Source: PALSA-1004 sp963829085 (GTDB taxonomy: Bacteria; Pseudomonadota; Gammaproteobacteria; Burkholderiales; SG8-41). Taken from it: 64,000 nucleotides of DNA. The position numbers and the translations under genes are program-made. This document shows, one piece after another, positions 63,778 to 64,000 of the stretch; the stretch's first letter is position 1, and every line of letters starts with the position of its first letter. Under the pieces are notes generated by a model. The model was not told where the DNA came from. It was given only the letters and a program-made list of their open reading frames with translations, and did no database searches. The stretch lies in the NCBI GenBank assembly GCA_963829085.1, contig CAWHHJ010000028.1:74589-138588 (forward strand), in the 5' to 3' direction.

Positions 63778-64000
63778 ATGTCCATCCGCATCCACCGTAT
63801 TGCCGCGCTCGCTGCGGTGATCGTCGCAGCGCTCGCGTCGCCGCCGCTCGCAGGGGCGGCCGACCCGCCGGGCTCGCTCAACGAGGCGTATCAGCAGATC
63901 AAGAGCGCCGAGGGCAAGATCCCCGTATCCACGCCGGTGGCCACGGTCGACATGGGCACGTTCGACGCTGCGACCGGCCAGTTCGACCGTCTCGCAGGAT
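63778..64000 (+). CDS. Secreted protein, N-terminal part (cut by window edge)
   Basis: This runs off the right edge after 74 residues. MSIRIHRIAALAAVIVAALA is a clear signal peptide with likely cleavage after AGAA. The mature part begins DPPGSLNEAYQQIKSAEGKI. A GGGAGGGAG ribosome-binding site lies 7 bases before the ATG. The family is not recognisable from this piece. The 180 bases upstream hold no clear promoter; TTGACA at 63699-63704 lacks a good -10. Confidence 0.65.
   Translation, partial: MSIRIHRIAALAAVIVAALASPPLAGAADPPGSLNEAYQQIKSAEGKIPVSTPVATVDMGTFDAATGQFDRLAG

Noticed and set aside
1..64000. CRISPR array, tRNA, rRNA or insertion sequence
   Set aside because: No regular short repeats with spacers, cloverleaf-like segments, ribosomal sequence, transposase or terminal repeats were seen in reading through.

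Overview
The first 58.6 kb look like the chromosome of a betaproteobacterium, probably Burkholderiales-like. By eye it is moderately GC-rich and densely packed. It carries eleven Bug/TctC-type periplasmic solute-binding proteins, only one of them with its TctB and TctA membrane partners. It also has the tsaB-rimI-uracil-DNA glycosylase gene order, a tartrate-dehydrogenase-type gene, and many small catabolic enzymes (fumarylacetoacetate hydrolase family, amidase, CaiB-type CoA transferase, HMG-CoA lyase, Ldh2 dehydrogenase, amidohydrolases). This is the profile of a free-living heterotroph that scavenges carboxylates. No rRNA, tRNA, CRISPR array, insertion sequence or phage gene was seen.

Layout of the left part: 0-1.8 kb, a KdpDE-type two-component pair (KdpD without its N-terminal domain, KdpE cut by the window edge). 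2.0-4.8 kb, an unusual run of exported proteins: two methyltransferase-fold proteins with export signals, a metallo-beta-lactamase-fold lipoprotein and a small secreted protein. 6.3-11.3 kb, a TctCBA transporter with an FAH-family hydrolase and a second Bug. 11.5-18.9 kb, nucleotide-transporter-like protein, aldo/keto reductase, DUF6279 lipoprotein, aminotransferase, Bug, DUF2721, SET and SDR proteins. 18.9-27.6 kb, three more Bugs with a hydroxyacid dehydrogenase, cysteine desulfurase, DsbC-like protein and aconitase-family protein. 27.6-33.2 kb, a MoxR-type ATPase plus VWA pair and a lemA-ygcG-TPM operon. 33.3-35.2 kb, housekeeping genes. 35.4-44.8 kb, enolase-superfamily, tartrate dehydrogenase, MFS, amidase and related genes plus a DNA glycosylase. 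45.4-56.8 kb, a long minus-strand catabolic block with four Bugs. 57.1-58.6 kb, two RidA genes and a haloacid dehalogenase.

At about 58.60 kb the character changes abruptly. A cupin gene is cut off exactly where the HAD gene ends, and from there to the end the DNA is markedly richer in GC with different gene families (C2H2 zinc-finger protein, secreted Ig-like protein, papain-like protease). It looks actinobacterial, perhaps Thermoleophilia-like, although that assignment is a guess. Either the contig is chimeric or a foreign segment has been inserted.

The most interesting locus is in this right part: a C1A papain-like cysteine protease carrying seven exact-period (150 nt) PLL/DUF346-like beta-propeller repeats, overlapping by 8 bases a small gene that resembles a chagasin-type (I42) inhibitor of that same protease class. 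This looks like a lectin-targeted protease with its own cytoplasmic guard.

Fifteen genes need a one-base correction, or a two-base one in one alternative, to restore otherwise intact family sequences. Nine of the twelve indels in the left part lie at or within a few bases of GTAC. This suggests systematic sequencing error at a modified motif rather than gene decay. Frameshifted genes are therefore annotated across their full span as CDS with the shift noted.
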